Shown here piece after piece: positions 21,092 to 32,420 of a DNA stretch of 64,000 nucleotides. The stretch comes from Antedon bifida (Eukaryota; Echinodermata; Crinoidea; Comatulida; Antedonidae). Within the stretch, counting starts at the first letter, position 1; each line of letters begins with the position of its first letter. The notes beneath the pieces are model-generated. The model was given only the letters and a program-made list of their open reading frames with translations. It made no database searches and was not told where the DNA came from. Location of the stretch: the NCBI GenBank assembly GCA_963402885.1, contig OY727097.1:10478001-10542000 (forward strand), given 5' to 3'. Position numbers and translations under genes: made by a program.

Positions 21092-21324
21092 AGTAATTTT
21101 TTATATTAAAAAAATTATTTTTAAGAAAGAAATGAATAACAAAAATCCACGATAAGTTGATTTAAACTACCTTATAATAATAAACGGTTTATCTGATCAT
21201 TGTAATTTAGCATAAAACTTAATACTTTACCTAATTAATATATTCTGTAAATAATTGTTTTAGTGCATATTACGTAATACTAAACAAACGTTTTGTTGTA
21301 TTGAGATTGCATACAGGTATATGT

Positions 21325-21431
21325 TCCCCAGTGGCTCAGTCGGTTAGCGCGCCGTACTTATAAACAGTACATGGCTTCGCCCTTACTGGTAGGTAATGCG
21401 GAGGTCGAGAGTTCGATCCTCTCCTGGGGAA
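21325..21431 (+). tRNA. tRNA-Ile(UAU), 33-nt intron
   Basis: Third intact copy, 340 bp after the second, with identical exons. Terminator TTTTTT follows closely. Confidence 0.9.
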
Positions 21432-21810
21432 ATCTTTTTTATATATTGTAAAAATATTGTAATTATTATTTTAAATATTCCTTACATAAATTCCCGCTAT
21501 TCGAAAGTGTTGCTGCATATTTCCTCATACTTTTTGCGATGATGATAAAACATGTGGAACCTAATGTTAAGGAATGATCGATTCCCGCGAATTGCCTTGA
21601 AAAATCACTGTTACCACGTGAAAATTCAGTTCATTTTTTGGCCTATGTATTCAATGTATTCATTTTAATGTGAAAGTCAAGATGTGTTTTAGCCTAATCT
21701 ATTGAAGAAATAATTTAATTAATTAATTTTCGTTAAAATGAGACTTTTAAAATAGCAGGCCTAGATTTTATTACAGATGTTCAAAATTGTTTCGATCTAC
21801 TCAGTGCAAT

Positions 21811-21830
21811 CATGGACCTATAGGTCCATG
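21811..21830. repeat. Perfect 20-bp palindrome
   Basis: CATGGACCTATAGGTCCATG equals its own reverse complement; further bases (TGCAAT / GTGCAA) show partial symmetry outside. Purpose unknown. Confidence 0.9.
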
Positions 21831-22969
21831 GTGCAATCTTAACCACAATGACAAACTGGACCGTTAAACAAATCGAATTACATGGCGTTTTACAAGGTTG
21901 CGCCTGCGCCCTCAATACAATAACTTTTTATTTTAACCAACATTTTACTAGAAATCCAGCATTTAATACTCGGTTTTAGTATCATAGGCTATATGGTTAG
22001 GCCTATAATAAAATTTCATTTATTATTTTTTTATTTTATAGAAATACACCTTTTTTACACCCTACATTAAATTTGTGTAGAAATGTAGATTCAAGTTTCC
22101 AATATAACATTTTGTTTTAATACTAAATATATTTGTATCTGAGCAAACCTGTCTGTACATTACTCTACAACCTCTTGCGCCCTCAAACCTAAACAGAAAA
22201 CATCCCAGTCACAGTGTAGACTATGATGTGTTTTCAGGCTATGGAATATCTTTTATTGTAAGTGATTTTTGGTAAATTATAAAATTTTCCTTTGTATTAG
22301 TAACAATAAATAAGTTTACCCTGTAATGTTTTAGGTTTATTGATTATTGTATATAACTGTATCATTGCAGTTGATTGCAGTATTATGAAAGAAATGGCAT
22401 TTATGAAAAAGTATTTTTATGGCTAATCTGCTCTGATATGCAACTGAAAATTATGTAGAACACCAAACATACAATGATTCTTTCTATCTATAAAATTGAT
22501 TTTTTTTAAATGTTGACCCTTCTATACACAATACATGCAAAATGAAGATTAGATAATTTTGCAGTTATTTAATTCGATGGAAAATAAAACGGGAAAAATG
22601 GTTTCACTTAGGCCTATAAAATAATAAAATAAACATTTACATTTAATCGAAAACCTAACTTTTGCTTTAAATTTCAATTTCAATATATTTTTGTTTTTAT
22701 TCAATCATTTGAAGTAAATAACTATCCTATGTGGCATATTCAACAAATGGGGACAATATATAGTTTACCAGTTTGCCATTGTGAAGTATGTAAGTTTTCA
22801 TCTGTCGAAGTTTGTTGTAATGTTATAATGAAATTTTCTTATAATATCATTATTTAATAGTATATTAATTCATTGGACGTGTCTATTATCTTTCTGTAAT
22901 TCTGAGGTTGATGTCCAGCAGTTAAGAAAACGTCCGAAGTTAAGTCAAGTTACATTTCTGACCGCCGTA

Positions 22970-23210
22970 ACATTGTCTTAAACGTTAAATTTACCACTGC
23001 ATCTACAATAATATAATGTACTAAAAGATCTGATTTCTTTGCACAAAGTACTTTCACCCACATGGAACAGTAATACGAACCAATCTCTAAAGAACTTCTT
23101 AATGCCGCTTCCATTCGCCGTCCCTTTTTGTCTTTGAATTTCTTCAAGAGTTTCAGGTGTGCCATACACGTTTTTCTTAACTGTCGGCGTTCCTTTTTAT
23201 GGGATTTTGT
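22970..23210 (-). other. Candidate coding exon, unidentified
   Basis: On the minus strand an open stretch begins after GCCGACAG and reads KNVYGTPETLEEIQRQKG, then GIKKFFRDWFVLLFHVGE. Composition is richer in G and C than the surroundings and the residue use looks protein-like, but no family was recognised. A second overlapping frame is also open, so coding status is uncertain. It may equally be a non-coding conserved block. Confidence 0.2.
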
Positions 23211-25559
23211 TACCTGGCCTGAAGGTCGTAGGAATTGTGATTGACGGGTCGTGATAATTATTAACTAAACTATAACCGAGCAATATTAATGAGCCAATAT
23301 TCCCACACTCAAATTTGATTTTATTCAAATTGTGTCAAGTCGTATAGCTTACGGCTGGGCATGTTCTAATTCATGTGCGGCTTAGGCCTAGTGTTTCTAT
23401 AAAATTAAAATAATATAAAATAATGTACAATAAAAAATTAGGCAGTCTAACCAATAATTTCTGTTAAATAATGTAAGCCTACAATAAAAACAAAAATGAG
23501 GTAGGCTTAGGCTAACCAATCATTCTTTTTAAAACGAGCTTCTTCTTTACATTTCACAAAACAAACAAAATCAGGCACACACTTTTACCACCTGGCTGCC
23601 TATTTTGTATATATTCAACATCTCTCAACTGAGCTTAAAGATGTTTCATTAATATATTTATACACATTCAGTAAGACCGTAATCATTCTTTAGTTTGTAT
23701 GTAGTTTCTGAATGAAGATTTGATTTCTTCGTTTTTCTACCAAACTAAAACGGATTGCTAAAAATGATTTATTTAGATCACTCAAACGTTAAAAAAAAGA
23801 CAAGTTAGTAATAATTTCATTTGTTTAGGAATGTAAGAATCATTATTATTTTATTAATTATAGTTTATCAAGTAATAAAACCAGTGTAGTTTAGCTGTTA
23901 TGATACGTATTATAGTTTGTCTACTTATTTCAAAATAGCAAGACAATAGTGTACAAAGTACCAGTAAATTACCAGTATTTTGTGTTTTCCATTTCTTTAC
24001 TTTTAATAAAGAATTCTCTTCCACTTTACAACTTCAGTTCGTCTCATTCAGATACTTAGTTTCGGTGACACATATTTTGGCATGATTTAAAATACCATTT
24101 GTTATTTCTTATTTGTTTTTATTGGTTTCCGCAATTTTGTAGGCCTATTCATACGAATCTTCTGTCGTCTTCCTTTAAAAGGTGATTCACTTTCAGTTTC
24201 AGAGACCACACTAATGTCCTAAAAATACTTTGGCAAAGGTTGTTAATTTCAAACATTGTATTCTTAGCAAATTACTAAAGGTTATCAAACTTGATTTTAG
24301 TCCCACCGTGTTATTACACTAACTTACCTAAACGTGTTTTCTTATTCCTTTCTGTGGGCCTAGGGGGAGTTACAACAAGGTAAACACACGAGCAGGGAGC
24401 CGTCAATGTTCACTCAAAACTCTGCTTCGAACTTCTTTCAGCTGCTTGTGGAGAGAATACGTTAATTGGTTTAATGTAGGTAATACCACAATTATTCCCG
24501 GAAATATAATAATTCAATCTCTTTATTAAATAATTCACTAAATAAATACATATTAATGTTCAATTTTTTTAAACCTACACCTACAAATTGCGGGATCGTT
24601 CGTTAGTAGGGAATAGTGGAATTACAATTTTAAATTGTACTTTCACTTTTCCCTGGTTTTAGTAATAATTGTTTACAATTTTTTTAAATAATACTGTTTG
24701 TGGATATAAAATGATACAAGAAACCGGTTTTTTGTGGTGGCATAATTTTGTTAATTGTACTATTTCTATTTATAACGCTTATTTAATGTAGGTCTGCATG
24801 TCTGATAGGTCTGTCTTTATTAGTTTTGTTATTTTTCCTATGTTTATACTAACTCTTAGCTTAATGATTTTGAATACCAAAAGTACTACTGTACACTTTT
24901 TGTTTTGTTATGCCCAATTCTATAACAAGGCTCGCCATTTGTTCTGCCATTCGTAATGTTGTTTCCTTAGTATTAATTGAACATGGTCGACCATATAGAC
25001 TTATGATTAATATATAAACTAATTACAGGCCTAAGCCTACAACTTTTCAATTTTAAATATTACTACTTATCTTTATTGTTCGGCTTACTGTTAGGCATAA
25101 TAGAGGATCCATGCTTAGAACTACATTGGCTAATGTGTGTAAATCGCATTAGGCTAATGAATCTTTGCCTTCTTGATTAATATTTTTATATTCATCGTTG
25201 TATAGTATAGGAATAGTATTTTGACCTTACATTTAAAAAATTTAAATTCTAAACAAGAGATTAAAGAATAAATCCTGTCATTTTAGGTCTAAGAAATTCA
25301 ATTAGCTATGAAAGCAACCGAGTTTTAAGGAACATTAGGTTCTCTTGTCCTAAGAAATTGAAAGAAAAACATACATATGGTATCTTAAAGACTATGAAAT
25401 TGAGAATATAATGTAATTCCCGTTGACCTTGACATTACTACAATATTTGATGGTGTCGTATGAAATCCCAGCCAGGCCATGTCCGAATTTGGCTATGAAA
25501 ACAATATTCTCAGCGTATATGATTAATATGATATGAATCAAAAACAAAAACATGCTGGC

Positions 25560-25930
25560 AAATTACGACTACGCCTGAGGAGTATAACGCAAAAAGCCCC
25601 GACTTCCCGTAGAGTGAGGTAAAATCAACAAAGACGCAATTATCCATTCCATGTAAGATGGCTGAATCAGCCTCCCTTTAGACGGAAGTAATTTCAGTTG
25701 TGAGGGTTAGAGGGCGCTGTTTAGATGACCCCCGCCGATCAAAAATTGTAGTACCAATCCAACTGCGCCAATTTGTGAACAGGGTAAAGGTTAAGAGTTT
25801 GCTCTACCGGTGGCATATGTGGCTAGTTATGAATTTATAATAGGAGTTAATAAGGCCTGGCCTTCTTTACCATTGAAATGTACATTAATTGGAGCTTGGC
25901 GCCATTACGATTAGCAATCAAACATCATGT
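25560..25930. other. Composition island, possible conserved non-coding element
   Basis: A stretch of balanced composition in AT-rich DNA: GACTACGCCTGAGGAGTAT, AAAGCCCCGACTTCCCGTAG, GAGGGCGCTGTTTAGATGAC and GCTTGGCGCCATTACG. No frame stays open. A regulatory role is inferred only. Confidence 0.25.
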
Positions 25931-27599
25931 CTAAAATATGACAAGCAAAAACACAGCTTGAAACCAGATGGACTAAACAATAATTTTTAATATGCCGTCG
26001 TGATATCCTTACAAATGATTGACCCAAGTATATTAATTTTCAAAAACGAATGCACGTGAAATAATGAGATGGGGGAGGTGGATCCGTATAGGCTTACTGT
26101 TACTAGATACAGTATGACATTTTAGTTTACAAACAGGTAAATATGTATATATTATATAAATACAACATTACTGAAAAAATGACAATGTTCAAATCAAAGA
26201 AATAAAGTAAAACAGCCATAAAAGAGTGTACCAATATGTATATATATTTTGTTTACTTCAGTATGTAAAAAAATCCAGGTCAACATTAAGAGAACGTAAG
26301 AAATAATATTGTTTTAGAGCTTCCGAATTAAACTTTGATAATCGAGCATATCGTCGAATTTTACTGTACTACCTTTGGTTTATGAAACTCCATATGGATA
26401 TATCCAAAGTTTAACTGCATTACAGTACATTCTCAGTTATTTTTGTAAAACTGTGTTGTTTTTCTTTGCAAATTTATAACCATTTTAATTTATATTTGCT
26501 TGGGATCTTTAAATTCTCCTAAGAATTTGACTTTCTACAATATTATTTAATTTAAATGTATATTAATTTTATACTAGTAATAATAGAAAAATTGGTGAAA
26601 CAGATTCTACAATTAAACAACAATTAATTATCATTGATGATAGTACAGTAATAATTTTATGTGGAGTGTAGTGGAACAAATCAATCGGTAGTGTATTTTA
26701 ATGATATTAAACCAAAACAAATACTAAAGGTACACAACGCATTTTAACAAAAAAAGGCATAAAGGAGAAAGAGTAGGCAGGAATAAAAACATAAAAACTA
26801 ATTTTAATAATATATATTGATAGGTAATGTTGATTAATTGTTGAAGGTAGGAGTCATTCTTTCATGTGTACATTTGTTTTCTCTTAATCGGTAGTATAAC
26901 TATTGGTATACGAATTAACAATGTGTTGCTTTCATCCAATGCTACAAAAACTCAAAAACATTTCTTTTTCTCAGCCTATTTTTAGTTTTCTCTATATTGT
27001 ATATGGAAAGAATAGGCCTAGATGCATGATTATATGTTTAGAGTAACACATTTGTGCGAGGAAGTGTAAACCGTTTTCCTGTTTTCGTTATTTGATTTCA
27101 ACTCATTCCATCTAAATCTTTTAGTTAGAATAAACTAAGTGCATCGATCGTAATCCTGTATTATTATTATTATTTTTTTAACATTTATTTTTTATTTATT
27201 TCAGTATAAGAAAACATATATAGGCCTATACAAAAGGCAGCAGAAGCTGAAAGTATTGCATTTATATAAAAACTGTATAAAAAGTACTCAAAAACATCAA
27301 ACATTAACATAGAAAAAATATCAATATATATATATTATATATTTCATCGATTACTTGACGATTATCTTCTAAATGTCTAAATAAATCGCAACAACAACCG
27401 CACAATTAACATGCATCAAATATAACTATAACATTTACTTTCTGTTAACAAATTAATAATGTTTTCTTACAAATTAAGTTTGTAGGCATATACCTCCTGT
27501 TAATAATACAATAAAAAGATGTTGGCCAAAACTGATATACATAAGGGAAAATATCTCAAAAGATACAAAAAATTATGAATGTAAGCTACTGTTTTGAGT
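25931..27599. other. Non-coding, AT-rich
   Basis: Nothing recognised apart from short A/T and ATT runs around 27160. Confidence 0.5.
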
Positions 27600-27745
27600 C
27601 TAGTTCCAAAAAATCGCAAACAGAACTGATCTAGGCCCATCAAGACTGGCTATGAATTTCCCACGGCGTTACTGACCCGACATACGCAACTCTGACCTTG
27701 GTGGCGGTATCCTGTTCGACCGTGTCTACCTTAATTAGTGATAGG
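27600..27745. other. Composition island, possible conserved non-coding element
   Basis: CCCATCAAGACTGGCTATG, CACGGCGTTACTGACCCG and CTTGGTGGCGGTATCCTG stand out against AT-rich flanks. No open frame. Confidence 0.25.
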
Positions 27746-29129
27746 AAACAACAATTGTATTTTCTTTATAAATTGGAATTCGTCGCTGTACTGCCACTCA
27801 GATGAAGCGATATAAACACCATTTTAGAAAGAATTATGTAAACAAAGTAAATTATTGTTTATTTTTAAACTTAGAAACTCAATGATAGATTATCGATTCT
27901 GTTTCTTTCTCTTGTTGCTATGGTTATCAACCAAAATTACGCGTATTCGGAAAGTATACCAGTATAATAGTAGTGGTGACGATGGTTATTGTTACAATAC
28001 AAATTTAAATGTTAAAATCTGTTATTTAAAAAATAATTCAATCAATAATTTTCCATGTGTATTTTCCTTTATCTATTTATCATCTTACTTATCTACATTT
28101 AATGTATCCAATAAACTCCACAACATTCGGAGAAACAAGTAAAAGTGATCAAACATTAATTTTAAGATTGAATTCATAATGTTTTATTTAATTGAATTTT
28201 TATTTAATTTACTGGAGAATGTATGGTTTTTATGTTCTCTTACTCCTGGCCTCTTGCAATTTTTATCCACTTAGAATAACCTTTTCTAATTTGAATGTAT
28301 TTAATTATTTTCTTGTTAATATTCACTTTATGATAATTCAAAGTCAGTAAAAAATAATGAGAAAGAAAAAAGAATAATTAGAAAAAATCTAAATTCATAT
28401 GAAAAAAATATACTTATTTCTATAAAACAACAAATAAAATGTTAATATATTAAGCATTTTATAACTTTTCATCATTTAGTAACCTGATTGATTTGAGAAC
28501 AACAGATGTATTAAATCCCTCACATTTTACTCTTCTCCTGTCTTATTATTACATTTTTGAAACATATCTTTCTGTGATTAATAATAGCCGTTAAACATGT
28601 TAGATATATACTTTTTCAATATAAATACTCAATGGCTATATACAATTAGAATAAATTATCATAATTATAAGATCGAATTAAAAAAAGTGTAAATGTTTTC
28701 TTCGAATATGACATTTTAAAGTCACATAATAGTTATTCACTTTTACCAAAAAATGGATTGACAAAAAAAACCTTTACCCGAAAAACTGTTTTTAAAGCCA
28801 AAAAATAGTAAAATTGACTGGAAGTAAATGAATTTTTTGATGAATTTACCGTTTAATTCTTCCATTTCAAGGAAGACAAATAATTTTTTTTTAGATTTTT
28901 TTCTACGGAAGTTATTATCTTTATTAAAACTGCGGAATTTCTTTTTTAGAAATGAAATCATTTTTCATGTTTTTGTCTTTAAACCACTGTAGATAAAATA
29001 ATTAGAATTGTAGAAACAGCAAAGTAGCAAAGTTTTCTTGAAGGTCAAGTTCAACATTTAAGTAAATCAATTTGTAAAGTAAAAATGTATTTTTACAAAT
29101 CAAATTGCTTAGGTGCGCGTAGTTGCATA
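27746..29129. other. Non-coding, very AT-rich
   Basis: Low-complexity A/T-rich DNA. The open stretches at 27855 and 28743 are Phe/Lys/Asn-rich and look accidental. Confidence 0.6.
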
Positions 29130-29420
29130 TTTGCTTCCTAGAACTACATCATGCAATAAGAGTGCCCGCTGTCAGTATACGTAATTTTAATGTTATGCAA
29201 TCAAAAACCCAAACACAAACTTGAACCTAACACGACAATATCGCACGCTATCTATATTAAACGCCAATTGCATTCTTCGGTGGATAGTAAACGTCCCGTT
29301 ATCGTATGGGTCGGTTGTCGATTCAGCAGCCTGTATAGGCCTAATCATGGATGAAGTAAAGGACTGGAGAAAGAACGAATGCAGATACATTCTCCATGAC
29401 ATAGGTAATCATGATTATTA
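29130..29420. other. Composition island with overlapping open frames
   Basis: Both strands stay open over about 29200-29410 (plus strand includes GLIMDEVKDWRKNECRYI; a GTAAT donor-like site follows at 29404). No family was recognised. It may be an exon or a conserved non-coding block. Confidence 0.2.
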
Positions 29421-29999
29421 TATATAAAAATAGATAAAACACTTATATCAATAATCAATCAACTATTTATCTGATCCAAAACAAACAAAACAAAAAAACA
29501 TTTGTAAAAAATGTGAAAGGATCAGGGAAACTTTCATTGAAGCTAAACAATGGCCGCAAACATGAAAGCCATCCTGCAATAATAACAGTCTTTATAATAT
29601 TATTTATAATAACATTATAAGAATAAAAACAAATCTTATTCAACAAATAAATATTTTTCATTAAATAAAATTGATCGATTAGGAAAGCATTTTACAGTTT
29701 GTGTGAGGTGTTATTGTTTGATTTATTTACATTTTATCCAAAAATAATTTTGTAAAAAATGAAATTAAGATTACCGATCTTTAATGTCATTACTTTATCT
29801 ATTTAACATTGTTACGGTTATGGATTACATGACTGAAAGAAGGCGTTCCCATGGATAATGCATTTGATATTTAAAAGTAATTGTTTCTCATTTTTTACAT
29901 TAAGATAAAAGTGATAAACGAAAAAGCATGATAGAAACTGTATTTTAAGGATGTACTGAGATAATGCATGTGTGACTCAAAGTTATTGCTAAAGATCAC

Positions 30000-30390
30000 C
30001 TCTGAATTTGACCCTCTTTCTAACGTATTTCGGCTAAGCTATTCCTACTGAGAAGTAAGCACCACATAAGGGGAAGGGCAATCTTAACAAATTTATACCA
30101 GCGGCGGACTCATTATATTGAACATCAAGGTCCACACGCTATCATGTGAGACTTTCTACTTTTTACGCACCAGACGACAGCGTCAGTTCTCGAACAGGTG
30201 GCTTAGGGATATTGGCGCCAAAGATGGACCAAGAGAAATTTCAATCAAATAGATATCACTCGATATTAATTTGGAATCATAATTATTTTAAATTAGCGTT
30301 GGCGCAACAAAGACGGGTTGGTTCAGCATATGGTTTAAACCTTCATGTGTCAGGCGAAAACAAACCACAACTCACATCAATGATTACTAA
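30000..30390. other. Composition island, possible regulatory element
   Basis: Contains GCACCAGACGACAGCGTCAG, ACAGGTGGCTTAGGG, GGCGCCAAAGATGG and homeodomain-like ATTAATTTGG / CATAATTATTTTAAATTA words. An 88-codon frame at 30146 crosses it without family resemblance. Confidence 0.3.
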
Positions 30391-32019
30391 AGTCCAGAAA
30401 CAGTACTTATAATATAAGTCATAACATTAACACGTAAATACGTGAATTATTAAAGAAATGTCATTTGAATAACATAAATATGAATGTTTCTATACGATCT
30501 ATGCATATATAGATGAGTTCGTTTGATATAATCTGGACTAAAGTCTTAATGAGATAACCATTTTATGTACTGTATACGTTATTTACTAATGTGGTTTACC
30601 GAAATGTGTATAGAACAGTTATGCTTTGTCTAGGCCTACACTATCAAACTAGTTTCACAAAAAAGTGTGATGTACCCAAATATGGTAGTGATATGCCCAA
30701 ATATTGTAGTGATACCGTATGACATCATTATCCAAATAGGGGCACATTACATTCTTTTTTTGTCACATACAGTTTGATAGTGTAGACACTTAGTGTAAAA
30801 GTTTAGTATTAGATAGAAATAACAATATTTACATATTCAATATACTGTATCAGAAGACATATGCTCAAGATACAGGAAATTGTATTGGTCCATTTAAAAT
30901 TGAAATTTACTCTGCTTGGCATAGGTAAAAAGCAAAGTGAATTTCTATCTGGTCCAAAACTACACAATCATATAATTTAAAAAATTGTTACATTTTTTTC
31001 TGGTACGTCAAATCACCCATTGTGAACATATTACTTATATTGTGAATCATTTTGAACTTTGCTCACTGTACTGATTAAAGAGCAAAACACATATGACGAT
31101 CGCAGTGGGCTAAACAAGAGCCAGCGATTCTTCCCGTTTTTACTGTAATGTTTCTTGACGGTAGGCTCTGCACGATTTTGATAACTTAACGTTTCGTGTT
31201 GGAAACTCGAGGCTAGGAATCTTTGATCTCTTACTGAGTAGACATCTTCATGGTATGTGTGGTCAAGATATCTGCTAATTTTTTAACAGGGTTAACTGAA
31301 ATTGGGTCGAGGCAATATGTACGGTACTATCACAAAGAAAATAACTGTTGTTTGAATACAAAAAATCCTATATTAGTAAAAGACAAGCATGCCGGATTTG
31401 ATTAGAATTGTAATATTAAAACATTATAAACCATTGCGTTTATTGTTGTTTTAGTTACAGTATTCTTAATCCTTATCATTCAACAGCAAAACAAAACACT
31501 ATAGAAAAGTATGATTTCGTTATAAAAAACTATACTACAATTGCGTTTAATATTAGAAAATCAACTATGCCACTTTCTTTTGAACCAGTTTAGGTGTGCA
31601 TCTATTAATGTGTATGTCTCTGTATTTAAATTAAATTAGGTAGGTCTTTAGTGCTTTTTTCTGCAAGTACGTCGACCAAATTAAATGTAGTTTTATATAA
31701 ATTATCTCTATTTAATTTAGTAGCCTACTATTATTTTTTTCTAATATATAAAGACACAATACGGTATCTAGCTTTATATGTACAAGCAGGGAAACTCTTT
31801 CCTGGTACAAGATACAAAGAACGATGTAGCAGATTGCCAATAATTATGCTTTGTTCTTTCTATGGAGTTTTAGAATATACATGGAAGAAAATGCATTGTA
31901 ACAATGTGCCATGACTTTGTTTTCAATACGAAACATTTATCCATTATTAATATTTATCGTAGTTTATTTTGGTATTCAGTTTTACTGACGTATCATAACA
32001 TTAACATGCAATCAGAATA
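30391..32019. other. Non-coding, AT-rich
   Basis: No gene seen. At 30660-30715 a short block (TGTGATGTACCCAAATATGG / AGTGATATGCCCAAATATTG) is tandemly repeated. Confidence 0.5.
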
Positions 32020-32420
32020 TAAGCCGCTAGCTTTGACGTGTTACCCGAGCCCTAAGTTTTCAAACTAAGCGGCAGGACTTCAATAAAAACTCGGTTGCAT
32101 GCCGCCGATAGAGCATCACCTCACAGTGATAGCTTATGTAACCTCATCTCATCTAGGCCTAACATCCATGCACATCCCGACAGCTGTTTCGTGTAAAGGT
32201 TTACAGGTAATTTCGTGAACGAGGCTGAGGTGTATTGCGTGACCCTGCTGTGACCTGCCAATCACAAGAGACGACTCTTTGCTATCAATATTTGACAACT
32301 TTGGCAGCCAATTGTGTTTGTTCGAAAGAGATCAGTTTCTGAAAAGTTTATTTGCACATCAGTAATAGCCAGGCTCGTTCACTACGATTAAAAAGTTCTG
32401 GGCTCCCGTAGTGCAGAAAA
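32020..32420. other. Composition island, possible regulatory element
   Basis: About 400 bases of high complexity: CCGCTAGCTTTGACGTGTTA, GCATGCCGCCGATAGAGC, TGCGTGACCCTGCTGTGACC and TTTGGCAGCCAATTGTG. No long frame. This is the longest such island in the gene-free stretch. Confidence 0.3.

Larger units (their letters stand above)
21432..25559. other. Non-coding, no gene recognised
   Basis: AT-rich, no transposon recognised. Contains a 20-bp palindrome at 21811 and a weak candidate exon at 22970-23210, both listed separately. Confidence 0.5.

Noticed and set aside
30146..30412. 88-codon open frame in a composition island
   Set aside because: No recognisable motif, and the island continues outside the frame, so coding is not supported.
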